From CBDFNN01 sp965250215 (GTDB lineage Bacteria; Bacteroidota; Rhodothermia; Rhodothermales; DATKEJ01): a DNA stretch of 64,000 nt. Shown in pieces: positions 35,320-43,545 of this stretch. Location of the stretch: assembly GCA_965250215.1 (NCBI GenBank), contig CBDFNN010000004.1, positions 3,224,001 through 3,288,000 of the forward strand, in the 5' to 3' direction. The stretch's first letter is position 1. The number at the start of each line of letters is the position of its first letter. Below the pieces are notes generated by a model that ran no database searches, was not told the origin of the DNA, and saw only the letters and a list, made by a program, of their open reading frames with translations. The position numbers and the translations under genes were made by a program.

Positions 35320-37269
35320 ATGGATAAATCAGAATTTAACCCAGGACCGCTCCTTGCGGCAATCGATAAGCCAGAAGATCTAAGGGAGCTTGACGAGTCA
35401 CAGCTGAAGCAAGTGTGTGATGAATTACGACAATTCATCGTTGACATCGTCTCCGTTCATGGTGGTCATTTTGGAGCCTCTTTGGGCGTTGTCGAGCTAA
35501 CAGTTGCGGCTCATTATGTTTACAATACCCCCGATGATCAGTTGGTTTGGGATGTAGGTCACCAAGCATATGGGCATAAAATGCTCACTGGTAGGAAAGA
35601 AAATTTCCATACCAATCGGAAATTCGGAGGAATATCAGGATTCCCAAAACGTTCGGAGTCAGAATATGACACTTTCGGAGTAGGACACGCTAGCACGTCG
35701 ATTTCTGCGGCGGTTGGCATGGCCAAAGCTCGAGACATAAAAGGGACCGATCAGAAGGTCATTGCTGTCATTGGAGATGGATCAATGACGGGTGGTCTCG
35801 CCTTCGAGGCTCTCAACAATGCTGGTGCAGATGGCACAGATATGGTTGTTGTTCTAAATGACAACTGCATGTCCATCGATCCCAATGTTGGCGCACTTAA
35901 AGAATATCTCACAGATATCACGACGAGCGAAAAATGGAATACCTTCCGAGACGAGGTTTGGGAAATGTTCGACAAGATGAAAGGTCTTGGCGGCACACAT
36001 TTGCAGAAACTCGCTTCTCGCATGGAGCACGGAATAAAATCTGCTGTCACGCCAGGGGGTCTATTTGAAGCCCTCGGATTCAGATACTTTGGACCGGTTG
36101 ATGGGCACGATGTAAATAAGCTCGTTCAGCACTTGAAAAAGCTCAAGAATCTGAAAGGACCGATTCTTCTTCACGCTGTCACGGTAAAAGGAAAGGGTTT
36201 TGCTCCAGCCGAATTGGATCAAACGAAATGGCACGCTCAGAGCAGTCCTTTTGACAAGTATACCGGAGCCTCCCTCGCTGTGGCGTCTCCAAAACCAAAA
36301 GCCGTCCCGCTGAAATGGCAAGATGTCTTCGGAAAGGCCATTGTTGAATTAGCCAAGGACGACCCACGAATTACAGGCATCACTGCAGCGATGCCGAGTG
36401 GCACCAGTTTGAAATACATGTTGGAAGAGATGCCCGATCGGGCATATGATGTTGGCATAGCAGAAATGCACGGAGTGACTTTTGCAGCGGGTCAGGCAAC
36501 CCAAGGCCTTAAACCTTTTGTCGCGATCTATTCGACATTCCTTCAAAGAGCTTATGATGGTGTGGTCCACGACGTCGCAATTCAACATCTTCCTGTAGTT
36601 TTCTGCATGGATCGAGCGGGTGTCGCCGGAGCTGATGGCCCGACGCATCATGGTGCTTTAGATATTCCCTATATGCGATGCGTGCAAGGTATGGTCTGCT
36701 CTGCCCCACTTGACGAGCAGGATCTGCGGGACCTAATGTATACGGCGTCTATTCACGAAGATGGCCCATTCGCTATTCGCTATCCTCGAGGTGCATCGAC
36801 CGGCATGGAGCTTCGTGAGGGATTTGAAGCTATACCTATCGGCAAAGGAAGGAAGATCAAGGATGGAGATGATGTCGCGATATTGAGCTATGGTGCCATT
36901 GGCAACTACGTTCACGATGTGCACGACGAACTCTCAGAAAAAGCAATTTCCGCAGCTCACTATGATTTACGCTTTGTCAAGCCTCTCGACGACGAGCTAC
37001 TACACGAGGTTTTTTCCCGATTCGACAAAGTTCTAACCATTGAAGATGGAGTTATTCAAGGTGGTGCTGGAAGTGCCGTAGTTGAATGGATGGCCGACCA
37101 CGACTATTCAGCTACAGTTAGAAGACTCGGTCTTCCCGATGAAATCCTTGAGCACGGCACCCAGCGAGAGCTTCATGACCTGGTTGGAATAGGACCGAAA
37201 GGAATAATCAATTCCCTCGAGGCTATGACCTCCGGAATAAGTGTCTCTCCCGAGGGAGTATTAACCTAA
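35320..37269 (+). CDS. dxs: 1-deoxy-D-xylulose-5-phosphate synthase
   Basis: Thiamine-diphosphate enzyme joining pyruvate and glyceraldehyde 3-phosphate, the first step of the MEP isoprenoid pathway. ThDP motif GDGSMTGGLAFEALNNAG from residue 152 to DNCMSID, early HGGHFGASLGVVELTVA, the transketolase central domain GIAEMHGVTFAAGQA, DRAGVAGADGPTHHGALD, and the C-terminal RLGLPDEILEHGTQ. 649 residues, complete. It would feed isoprenoids to pathways such as the prenylglyceryl phosphate synthase encoded at 54439-55212. Confidence 0.96.
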   Translation: MDKSEFNPGPLLAAIDKPEDLRELDESQLKQVCDELRQFIVDIVSVHGGHFGASLGVVELTVAAHYVYNTPDDQLVWDVGHQAYGHKMLTGRKENFHTNRKFGGISGFPKRSESEYDTFGVGHASTSISAAVGMAKARDIKGTDQKVIAVIGDGSMTGGLAFEALNNAGADGTDMVVVLNDNCMSIDPNVGALKEYLTDITTSEKWNTFRDEVWEMFDKMKGLGGTHLQKLASRMEHGIKSAVTPGGLFEALGFRYFGPVDGHDVNKLVQHLKKLKNLKGPILLHAVTVKGKGFAPAELDQTKWHAQSSPFDKYTGASLAVASPKPKAVPLKWQDVFGKAIVELAKDDPRITGITAAMPSGTSLKYMLEEMPDRAYDVGIAEMHGVTFAAGQATQGLKPFVAIYSTFLQRAYDGVVHDVAIQHLPVVFCMDRAGVAGADGPTHHGALDIPYMRCVQGMVCSAPLDEQDLRDLMYTASIHEDGPFAIRYPRGASTGMELREGFEAIPIGKGRKIKDGDDVAILSYGAIGNYVHDVHDELSEKAISAAHYDLRFVKPLDDELLHEVFSRFDKVLTIEDGVIQGGAGSAVVEWMADHDYSATVRRLGLPDEILEHGTQRELHDLVGIGPKGIINSLEAMTSGISVSPEGVLT

Positions 37270-37271
37270 AC

Positions 37272-37790
37272 TTGAGCTTAAGAGTGCGTAGCGAATTCAA
37301 TATTCCAAGTCTTCTCAGCGACAATTGCCCTCTTTGGATCTATACGGCAAATAGGGACATTAGCCAAGATGACCAAGAGGTCTTACTTGAGCAATTCCGA
37401 AGCTTCTCCTTGCAATGGCGCTCCCACGGGCGTGAAGTTCAGTCCGCTGTATCCATTGTTGCTAATCGATTCCTAGTTCTAGCAGCTGATGTCTTAGAAG
37501 GCGACATTTCGGGTTGTGGAATTGACGCCTCGGTACGACAAATTTCGAAGCTAGCTGAAACGCGGGGGATTGATTGGATCTCCTCCATGCACATTGCATT
37601 TCTCGATAGGGATGAAGTACGGGTCGTAGATCGAATGGAGTTCAAAATCCTCTGCGAAAAGGGAGATATTTCTTCGAAGACCAATGTCTATGATGCCTCT
37701 ATTAATCGTGTCGGGCAATGGCGGTCAGGCGAGTTTCTTAAGAATGTCAGCGATTCTTGGCACGCTAGACTTCTGCCGCAGGAAGCCTAG
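37272..37790 (+). CDS. Conserved protein of Bacteroidota (often mislabelled ABC transporter ATPase)
   Basis: 172 residues with no ATP-binding motif. The pattern PLWIYTANRDISQDDQEVL, FSLQWRSHGREVQSA, ANRFLVLAADVLEGDISGCGIDASVRQI matches a small family common in Bacteroidota whose members are sometimes called ABC transporter ATPase without support. Function unknown. TTG start at 37272, two bases after the dxs stop; a GTG at 37284 is an alternative. Cotranscribed with dxs and probably the transpeptidase gene 39 bases later. Confidence 0.7.
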   Translation: MSLRVRSEFNIPSLLSDNCPLWIYTANRDISQDDQEVLLEQFRSFSLQWRSHGREVQSAVSIVANRFLVLAADVLEGDISGCGIDASVRQISKLAETRGIDWISSMHIAFLDRDEVRVVDRMEFKILCEKGDISSKTNVYDASINRVGQWRSGEFLKNVSDSWHARLLPQEA

Positions 37791-37829
37791 TTGTAGCACC
37801 TGCATCCTAGGAGATGGAGAGAAGAATAA

Positions 37830-38792
37830 ATGCGACCTACTACGACAAATAAAATACTAATTTCCCTCAGCATTGCTTGGGTTTTAGTGCTATTCATTGG
37901 CGATTCGGCTTCTGCGCAATACACCTACCTAGACGGTGAGGCATTGGCCGTGGTTGCAGACAATCAGAAAGGCGATGTCGATTCGGTAGCAGTAGCTGAA
38001 TATCGCTACTACGTGATTAAGAAGGACAACCGCTTGGCCTCTCGGACAAAGCTCTACAGAATGATTGGCCATTCGAAGAATAAGAAAGGAGGAAGAAAAG
38101 AATTGGTTCAGCTCTTGAATCGCAATAATCCACCCTTGCAAAACCTTTCCAAAGGAGACACGCTGGTTCTCCCACTCGACTTTGATCTCGACTTCCGTGC
38201 ACACTCACCTTTTCCTCGATATTACGAGGGCGCGAAAGATCTCGACAAGCTTATGATTATCGAGAAGACCCAGCAAGTTTTTGGAGTGTATGAGTATGGC
38301 AAGCTGTCGAGATGGGGCGTTGTTAGTACGGGAGATCCGACGGCAAAAAAAGCTAACGGTAAAGACGGCAGGACTCCCACCGGTAGATACAATTTCAATT
38401 GGAAACAGGAATCGAGAATTTCGAGCTTAAGTCCTCCAGGGCAAAGATGGTGGATGCATTGGGTTTTCAATTTCCACAAGTCCCGCGGAATTCACGTTCA
38501 TCAATATCCTCTGCCAGTTGGAGGAGCCATTAGTCATGGTTGCGTTCGAATGTCTCCTGCGGACGCGAAGTATATTTATCAGTGGGCCGATGGCTGGAAA
38601 AGAAACGGAACTCGCGTAGTCAAGCAAGGAAGCATGATAATTGTGATCGGTGATGAGACGAAACCTCCTAAGCCCTTTGATACTACTGGGGAAACACCTG
38701 TCGTGAACATGGTCACTCTCCCGGACAGCCCTTGGGATGTGGCACCAGGCACTCAACAACAGGAGATCTTTGACAGGAAAAAAAAGGACTAG
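37830..38792 (+). CDS. L,D-transpeptidase (YkuD domain), exported
   Basis: Peptidoglycan cross-linking or lipoprotein-anchoring enzyme. 320 residues with a signal peptide ending SASAQ. An early LysM-like stretch (YYVIKKDNRLASRTKLYRMI ... LSKGDTLVLPL) precedes the YkuD domain, which contains TGDPTAKKANGKDGRTPTGRY, GIHVHQYPLPVGGAI and the catalytic SHGCVRMSPADA with Cys238. The C-terminus is Pro/Asp-rich. It converges on the cyclase gene with 121 bases and no clear terminator between. Confidence 0.92.
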   Translation: MRPTTTNKILISLSIAWVLVLFIGDSASAQYTYLDGEALAVVADNQKGDVDSVAVAEYRYYVIKKDNRLASRTKLYRMIGHSKNKKGGRKELVQLLNRNNPPLQNLSKGDTLVLPLDFDLDFRAHSPFPRYYEGAKDLDKLMIIEKTQQVFGVYEYGKLSRWGVVSTGDPTAKKANGKDGRTPTGRYNFNWKQESRISSLSPPGQRWWMHWVFNFHKSRGIHVHQYPLPVGGAISHGCVRMSPADAKYIYQWADGWKRNGTRVVKQGSMIIVIGDETKPPKPFDTTGETPVVNMVTLPDSPWDVAPGTQQQEIFDRKKKD

Positions 38793-38913
38793 AACCACCG
38801 CAAATTCATCCGTGAAGAGTTCAGTCAGAGCTTGGAGTTTTGTGGGAGCACATCGCCCGAACATTGGCTCATAAATTCTTGGTTATGTAGGCTTCGCCTT
38901 TCACTAACCGGTC

Positions 38914-40002
38914 TCACTTCCTACCAATCACGTGATAGACTTGAAGCGCATCTTTCTTCCCTCTAACATACACAGGTTCAAGCGCCTTGATAATTACTGA
39001 ATGCTCCGTGGCATTCTTGACACTCTCACTGACAAAAATCGAATTCGGTGTATCCTTGCTAAGGGTTTCAATTCGTTTCCCGGTATTTACAGTATCACCT
39101 GTCAGAGAATAGTCTATTCTTTCAGTCGACCCCAGATTACCTGCCACAACCTCTCCGTAATTGATGCCAATACCAACCTGCACATCGGATTCGAATCGAT
39201 CTCTGTACTTTTGATTTAAGACTTCGAGCTGATCAAGCATGTCCAAAGCACAGTGCACGGCTGCCAACTCCTTATTAGCCATGTCCTCTGGAGCACCAAA
39301 CGCAGCAAAAATTTCATCGCCTACAAATTGATTCACCGATCCTTGATGCTCCAAAATGACATCCGTCATAATGGCGTAATAGTCGTTAAGAAAGGTAACA
39401 ACTTCTCTAGGAGATAGCTTTTCGCTGAAAGAAGTGAATCCACGTAAATCGCAAAAAAGAACGGCTACCTCATGGAGCGATCCATGAAAAATTGACTCCT
39501 CCGAGCTTTCTAAAGCCTGTTCCACAACAGACTGAGGTACATATTTCATAAAGAGCTTCAAGGTGCGTTCTTGCTCCTCTACCTTCTTTTGTAGCTCTTT
39601 AACTAACTCCTTTCTGCTCTTCTGTAATCCAGACAACTCCCTGGCGTTCTCCAGCGTCATTTGCAATTCTCTCTCATCCCAGGGTTTTGTGATGTATCTG
39701 AATACCTGACCTTCGTTGATCGCTCCAACAATGGCTTCGATATCACTAAAACCAGTTAGCACTATCCTCACCGTATCAGGAAACTCTGGTATTAGCTTCT
39801 CTAGAAATTCGACACCTGTCATACCAGGCATACGCTGGTCTGTGATGACCAAGTCCACTGCATTGCCTCTCAATATCGTTAGGCCCTCCTCTCCACTCTC
39901 GGCCGTATGAACAGTATAAGTCCGTCGATATGATGCTTTAAACGACACCAGATTTTGCGGCTCATCATCAACAAACAAAATGGAAAAATCCTTATGATTC
40001 AT
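38914..40002 (-). CDS. Response regulator fused to a class III adenylate/guanylate cyclase domain
   Basis: 362 residues. The receiver domain (1-120) has the phospho-acceptor Asp55 in LVITDQRMPGMTG, acidic residues in LFVDDEPQN and the Lys in YITKPWDERE. A coiled coil (120-155) leads to the cyclase homology domain with metal Asp185 (LFCDLRGFTSFSE) and Asp229 (FVGDEIFAAFG). The purine-side Asp297 (RIDYSLTGD), Asn306 and Arg310 are present, but the usual Lys in K-F-(I/V)-G-D is Gln225. Product (cAMP, cGMP or none) is therefore uncertain. It follows the kinase by 14 bases and is the output of the four-gene unit. Confidence 0.9.
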   Translation of the reverse strand: MNHKDFSILFVDDEPQNLVSFKASYRRTYTVHTAESGEEGLTILRGNAVDLVITDQRMPGMTGVEFLEKLIPEFPDTVRIVLTGFSDIEAIVGAINEGQVFRYITKPWDERELQMTLENARELSGLQKSRKELVKELQKKVEEQERTLKLFMKYVPQSVVEQALESSEESIFHGSLHEVAVLFCDLRGFTSFSEKLSPREVVTFLNDYYAIMTDVILEHQGSVNQFVGDEIFAAFGAPEDMANKELAAVHCALDMLDQLEVLNQKYRDRFESDVQVGIGINYGEVVAGNLGSTERIDYSLTGDTVNTGKRIETLSKDTPNSIFVSESVKNATEHSVIIKALEPVYVRGKKDALQVYHVIGRK

Positions 40003-40016
40003 AGCTTAGATCTCGA

Positions 40017-41690
40017 TTAAATAGGCAAGGTGACAACGAATTCGGTTCCTTCTCCCAAAGTACTGTTGACAACAATGTTACCATGATGATCTTCAATAAT
40101 ACCGTATACAATAGAGAGACCCAGGCCCGTACCTTGGCCTACTTCCTTAGTCGTATAGAAGGGTTCAAAAATTCGATTCCTCACTTCGGGGCTCATTCCT
40201 GATCCGGTGTCGCGGATCGAAACGACGACCTTCTCATCGGCAGACGAAGTACTAACAAATATCTTCCCTTCTCCCTCAATGGCTTGAGCCGCATTATTGA
40301 GAAGATTCATAAATACCTGATTGAGCTTGCCGGGATAGCAATGGATCTCTGGAACTGGTTCAAAATCTTTGACGACTTCAATTCTGTTCTTGATCTTGCT
40401 CCTCAACAGCATCAGTGTGGATTCCAGACCTTGATTGATGTCAGCCAACTTGAGTTCCGCCTCATCCAATCTCGAGAAATTTCGAAGTCCTTTGACAATC
40501 TCTGATGTTCGTGTTGCTCCCTCTTCTATTCCATTAAGTAGATCAGATATCTCCTCTTTAATCGATTCAATATCCAGTTCCTTTTTCAAGGTCTCGATCT
40601 TCTCGAAACGATCTTGAAGTTGTTCTTCCTCAACTTGGCGATCGTATGATTCTAGTAATTCAAATAAATCTTTGAGATCCAACTTCAAGGGCTTGATGTT
40701 TGACGTTACGAAGTTGATAGGATTATTGATCTCGTGTGCAATACCTGCTGTTAGCTGACCCACAGAAGCCATTTTCTCTGACTGGACCAGTTTCTCTTGA
40801 GCTCCTTTTAGACGGACATGTGCAGACTCCAACTTGCTATGCTGCAGCTCCAGCCTCTCTTGCTGCTCTTTGTCTTTTTTGGAGGCATCTCGCAACGAGG
40901 CCGTCATTCGATTAAATGACTTTGTCAAACGCCCAACTTCATCCTTTCCCTTTACAGACAACTTTAGATTTAAATTTCCGCTGGCAACTTTACTTGCCGC
41001 ATCGTCCAAAGCTTCAATTGGTTTTACTATTAGATATACCAATCGAAGTGCAATAAGAGTGGATGCGACTATGCCTAGAAGAAGCCAGAACATCGCAAAG
41101 CGTCGCGTATTTCGAATCGTCCTATCCCCCTCCAAAGCGGCCTTGTCAGCGGCCGTCCTACTGGCCAGAATGAGATTATCTAAGGTCGATTGCGTTTCGT
41201 AAAAGCTTGCTTGCATCTCACCATTTAATAGCTCCAGAGCGACTTCGGCGTCGCCCTCTAAAAGGTCGATGAAGCTAAATGTCAAGTCGAGATAGTTTTC
41301 CCAAAGTCCGTCTAATTTTTCATAGTCTACTTGTTCCATTTGAAGCTCCGAAACATCAAGTGGGACACGATCTGACAATGCAAGGTATTTTTCCTGAGAT
41401 TCGCTAATCCGCTCAATAATTCGACCTATGTCTTCCGCATACGATAGCCGATTCTCTTCTTCACCCGCCATTGCAAATTGAAGCTGGCTGTTGCGTAGTG
41501 AAATTGCATCTGATTGAATGTCTGATAGGACCAAGGCTCGTGGCAACCAAAATTCGCTGGTCTCATCCAACTCTTCCTTTAGAACCTGCATCCTATTGAT
41601 CGACCGAAAACCCGCACCCGTCATTAGAATCAACACCAAGCCGAAGCCCAAGAATTGCTTTGTACGAAGATTTAGATCGCGAAAGTGCAT
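40017..41690 (-). CDS. Membrane sensor histidine kinase with four-helix sensor and HAMP
   Basis: About 557 residues from ATG 41688-41690 (MHFRDLNLRTKQF), 4 bases after the upstream stop; an in-frame extension would overlap that gene. Two membrane helices (about 12-30 and 197-220) flank a helical periplasmic sensor of the four-helix MCP type. Then HAMP (KPIEALDDAASKVASGNL), a coiled coil, the phospho-acceptor His in LTAGIAHEINNPINF near residue 319, and an ATPase domain with LNQVFMNLLNNAAQAIE, DTGSGM and GTGLGLSIVYGI. It likely phosphorylates the downstream receiver-cyclase. Confidence 0.92.
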   Translation of the reverse strand: MHFRDLNLRTKQFLGFGLVLILMTGAGFRSINRMQVLKEELDETSEFWLPRALVLSDIQSDAISLRNSQLQFAMAGEEENRLSYAEDIGRIIERISESQEKYLALSDRVPLDVSELQMEQVDYEKLDGLWENYLDLTFSFIDLLEGDAEVALELLNGEMQASFYETQSTLDNLILASRTAADKAALEGDRTIRNTRRFAMFWLLLGIVASTLIALRLVYLIVKPIEALDDAASKVASGNLNLKLSVKGKDEVGRLTKSFNRMTASLRDASKKDKEQQERLELQHSKLESAHVRLKGAQEKLVQSEKMASVGQLTAGIAHEINNPINFVTSNIKPLKLDLKDLFELLESYDRQVEEEQLQDRFEKIETLKKELDIESIKEEISDLLNGIEEGATRTSEIVKGLRNFSRLDEAELKLADINQGLESTLMLLRSKIKNRIEVVKDFEPVPEIHCYPGKLNQVFMNLLNNAAQAIEGEGKIFVSTSSADEKVVVSIRDTGSGMSPEVRNRIFEPFYTTKEVGQGTGLGLSIVYGIIEDHHGNIVVNSTLGEGTEFVVTLPI

Positions 41691-41694
41691 GAGC

Positions 41695-42147
41695 CTAGTC
41701 GGGGATGACCATGATTGTCTTGAACTCATCGGCAAGTGCCGTGAACGAGCTTGCAACGAATCCGATGGCTCCAGGAGTGGACGCTACTTTTGCCATTATT
41801 TCCTGGTCCGTTTTGAAAGCTTGTGGAGGATTCCCCTCTCCCGAAAGTTTCTTTCTAATCCAAATAGTCTTTATTCGTGACGCAGATTTTCCTAGATAAC
41901 TATAAAATCTTTTCCTAGTCTCATTGCGGGTTTTGAGATCTAGAATCACCACCACAGAACCATCATTCCAAGTGTCGAGCTCGCCAGTGTAGTAATCTAA
42001 TAGTTGGTCGTGATCCAACTGAGAAACTGGAACTGACGGATGCGCAATGACAGAGACTTGTGCCTGAGCTGTGCCTTCGCCAAAGAACAGAACGAAGATC
42101 ACCATCACCGAGACGAAGCCTTTACCGATATGTGAGAGAATTCGCAC
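41695..42147 (-). CDS. PstS-like phosphate-binding-type periplasmic domain protein, short
   Basis: 150 residues with a signal peptide ending GTAQAQ. The mature part is one lobe of a phosphate-type substrate-binding protein: VSVIAHPSVPVSQLDHDQLLDYYTGELDTWNDGS, then a helix rich in Arg, and the end ASTPGAIGFVASSF, the family's closing motif. It is far shorter than transport PstS (over 250), and no permease or ATPase genes are near. The order barrel-this-kinase-cyclase suggests a sensory accessory. It starts 3 bases after the barrel gene. Confidence 0.82.
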   Translation of the reverse strand: MRILSHIGKGFVSVMVIFVLFFGEGTAQAQVSVIAHPSVPVSQLDHDQLLDYYTGELDTWNDGSVVVILDLKTRNETRKRFYSYLGKSASRIKTIWIRKKLSGEGNPPQAFKTDQEIMAKVASTPGAIGFVASSFTALADEFKTIMVIPD

Positions 42148-42150
42148 GTC

Positions 42151-43305
42151 CTAAAATATTATCGATACACCACCTGAGAAACGAATGAATTCCTCACTAC
42201 TCTCATCGGTCGTTCTATCTTTTACTCGAATCCAATGATACTGTCCTTTGACAGATATATGATAGAATGGCCGAAATACAAAACCCGGCGACCATCCCCA
42301 TATTTCAACCTTAGATTCAGTCCCATGCTCTTCCTCCTCTATTCCGATCAGAGAAGTCATGGTATAAATCGACCAACGATCCGAAATATCGTAGCCGAGT
42401 AGCGAGTATTGAAAGTCGAGATTATACCCAATCCCGCTAGGAAGATCATGGTATGAAACCTCTGTCGCTTCACTTTCTGAATAGAATTTCTTCCAATCCC
42501 AGGTCCAGTCCGAGCCAATACGCGTGCGAGGAATTTCCGTGAGATCCGCTACTGGAACTCCAAATCTTGCAGCAAATGGTTGCAGTTTATTTACATAGTC
42601 AAGCGTAAAAGAGGTGCCGATCTTTAAGGTTTTCCATCGGAAGCCAAGTCGTGAGCCAACCATAAAGGTATCAGAAGTATCCTCGCCTGATATCGAGCCA
42701 ACATCCGACTCTTCAATCGCGACAATATTAGGACTATTGCCGAGATAGACCGCATAGTCTAATCTAAAGGCCTTGGCCGGCTTCGTCCCATATACAGAGA
42801 CGTATGCTTGGGACGGGGCTAGATCCTCAAGAGGCAGTACCTCACTCAGTGCCGTCTCATACGCCAAGGGTCGCGTGATGAAAGGAAGCAGCGGGGTTTT
42901 GTTTTTAATCTCGTTGAGATGATTGAAAGTCGGAATATGGAGTCCCAACTTGACGTTCAATTTTGCATTTTTCCGATATCGTATCCAGGCTTCCTCTAAG
43001 CCCAAAGAACCCCATCGGCGACTGGAAGAATAGGAATTGATGAATTCAATATTTATCAGTCCCAACCAACCCGGTGACAAATCTCGCTGCATAAAAAGAT
43101 TTAGCTGCTGTACCACAAAAGTGCCGCTATTGACTTCTGATATTTTTTGACGGTTATAGGTATAAGTAGGCTGGAAATAGCCAAAGATCTCAAGAGGCTC
43201 GTCAGATTGAGCAGACAGAATCCCGGAACCGAGCAGACAAACGAGCAAAGTGAGAAGCAGACGGGCTTTCATAGCTAGCATTTTGGGTTCTCTATCATCT
43301 TCCAT
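42151..43305 (-). CDS. Outer-membrane beta-barrel (porin-like) protein
   Basis: 384 residues. A signal peptide ends GSGILSAQ; the first 8-11 residues before it suggest the true start is ATG 43281 or 43272. The mature protein alternates short polar and aromatic strands (IFGYFQPTYTYNRQ, LEEAWIRYRKNAKLNVKLG, IYTMTSLIGIE, GQYHWIRV) and ends with an aromatic-terminated strand (FIRFSGGVSIIF), as outer-membrane barrels do. The early FGYFQPTY is typical of phosphate-selective or DcaP-like porins. First gene of the four-gene unit; divergent from the symporter by 240 bases. Confidence 0.8.
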   Translation of the reverse strand: MEDDREPKMLAMKARLLLTLLVCLLGSGILSAQSDEPLEIFGYFQPTYTYNRQKISEVNSGTFVVQQLNLFMQRDLSPGWLGLINIEFINSYSSSRRWGSLGLEEAWIRYRKNAKLNVKLGLHIPTFNHLNEIKNKTPLLPFITRPLAYETALSEVLPLEDLAPSQAYVSVYGTKPAKAFRLDYAVYLGNSPNIVAIEESDVGSISGEDTSDTFMVGSRLGFRWKTLKIGTSFTLDYVNKLQPFAARFGVPVADLTEIPRTRIGSDWTWDWKKFYSESEATEVSYHDLPSGIGYNLDFQYSLLGYDISDRWSIYTMTSLIGIEEEEHGTESKVEIWGWSPGFVFRPFYHISVKGQYHWIRVKDRTTDESSEEFIRFSGGVSIIF

Positions 43306-43545
43306 CTTCTAGGCGATTAGTATTTCGGAGTCAATGGGAGAATAGGAAATAGACGAGGGATGTTCAATTTTAGATTCGAATCTGACACGTCTTAAAACGG
43401 ATTCATTGAAAGCGAGCATTGAATCGAATCCATTTCGTCACACATCTGGGGAAATAGTAGGCGCGGAAATTAATTTTGATTGGCCAAACTTGCATCAGGT
43501 TTAGCCAAGCGTTAGACTTCGACGTACCAAAACAAGCAATCACTC

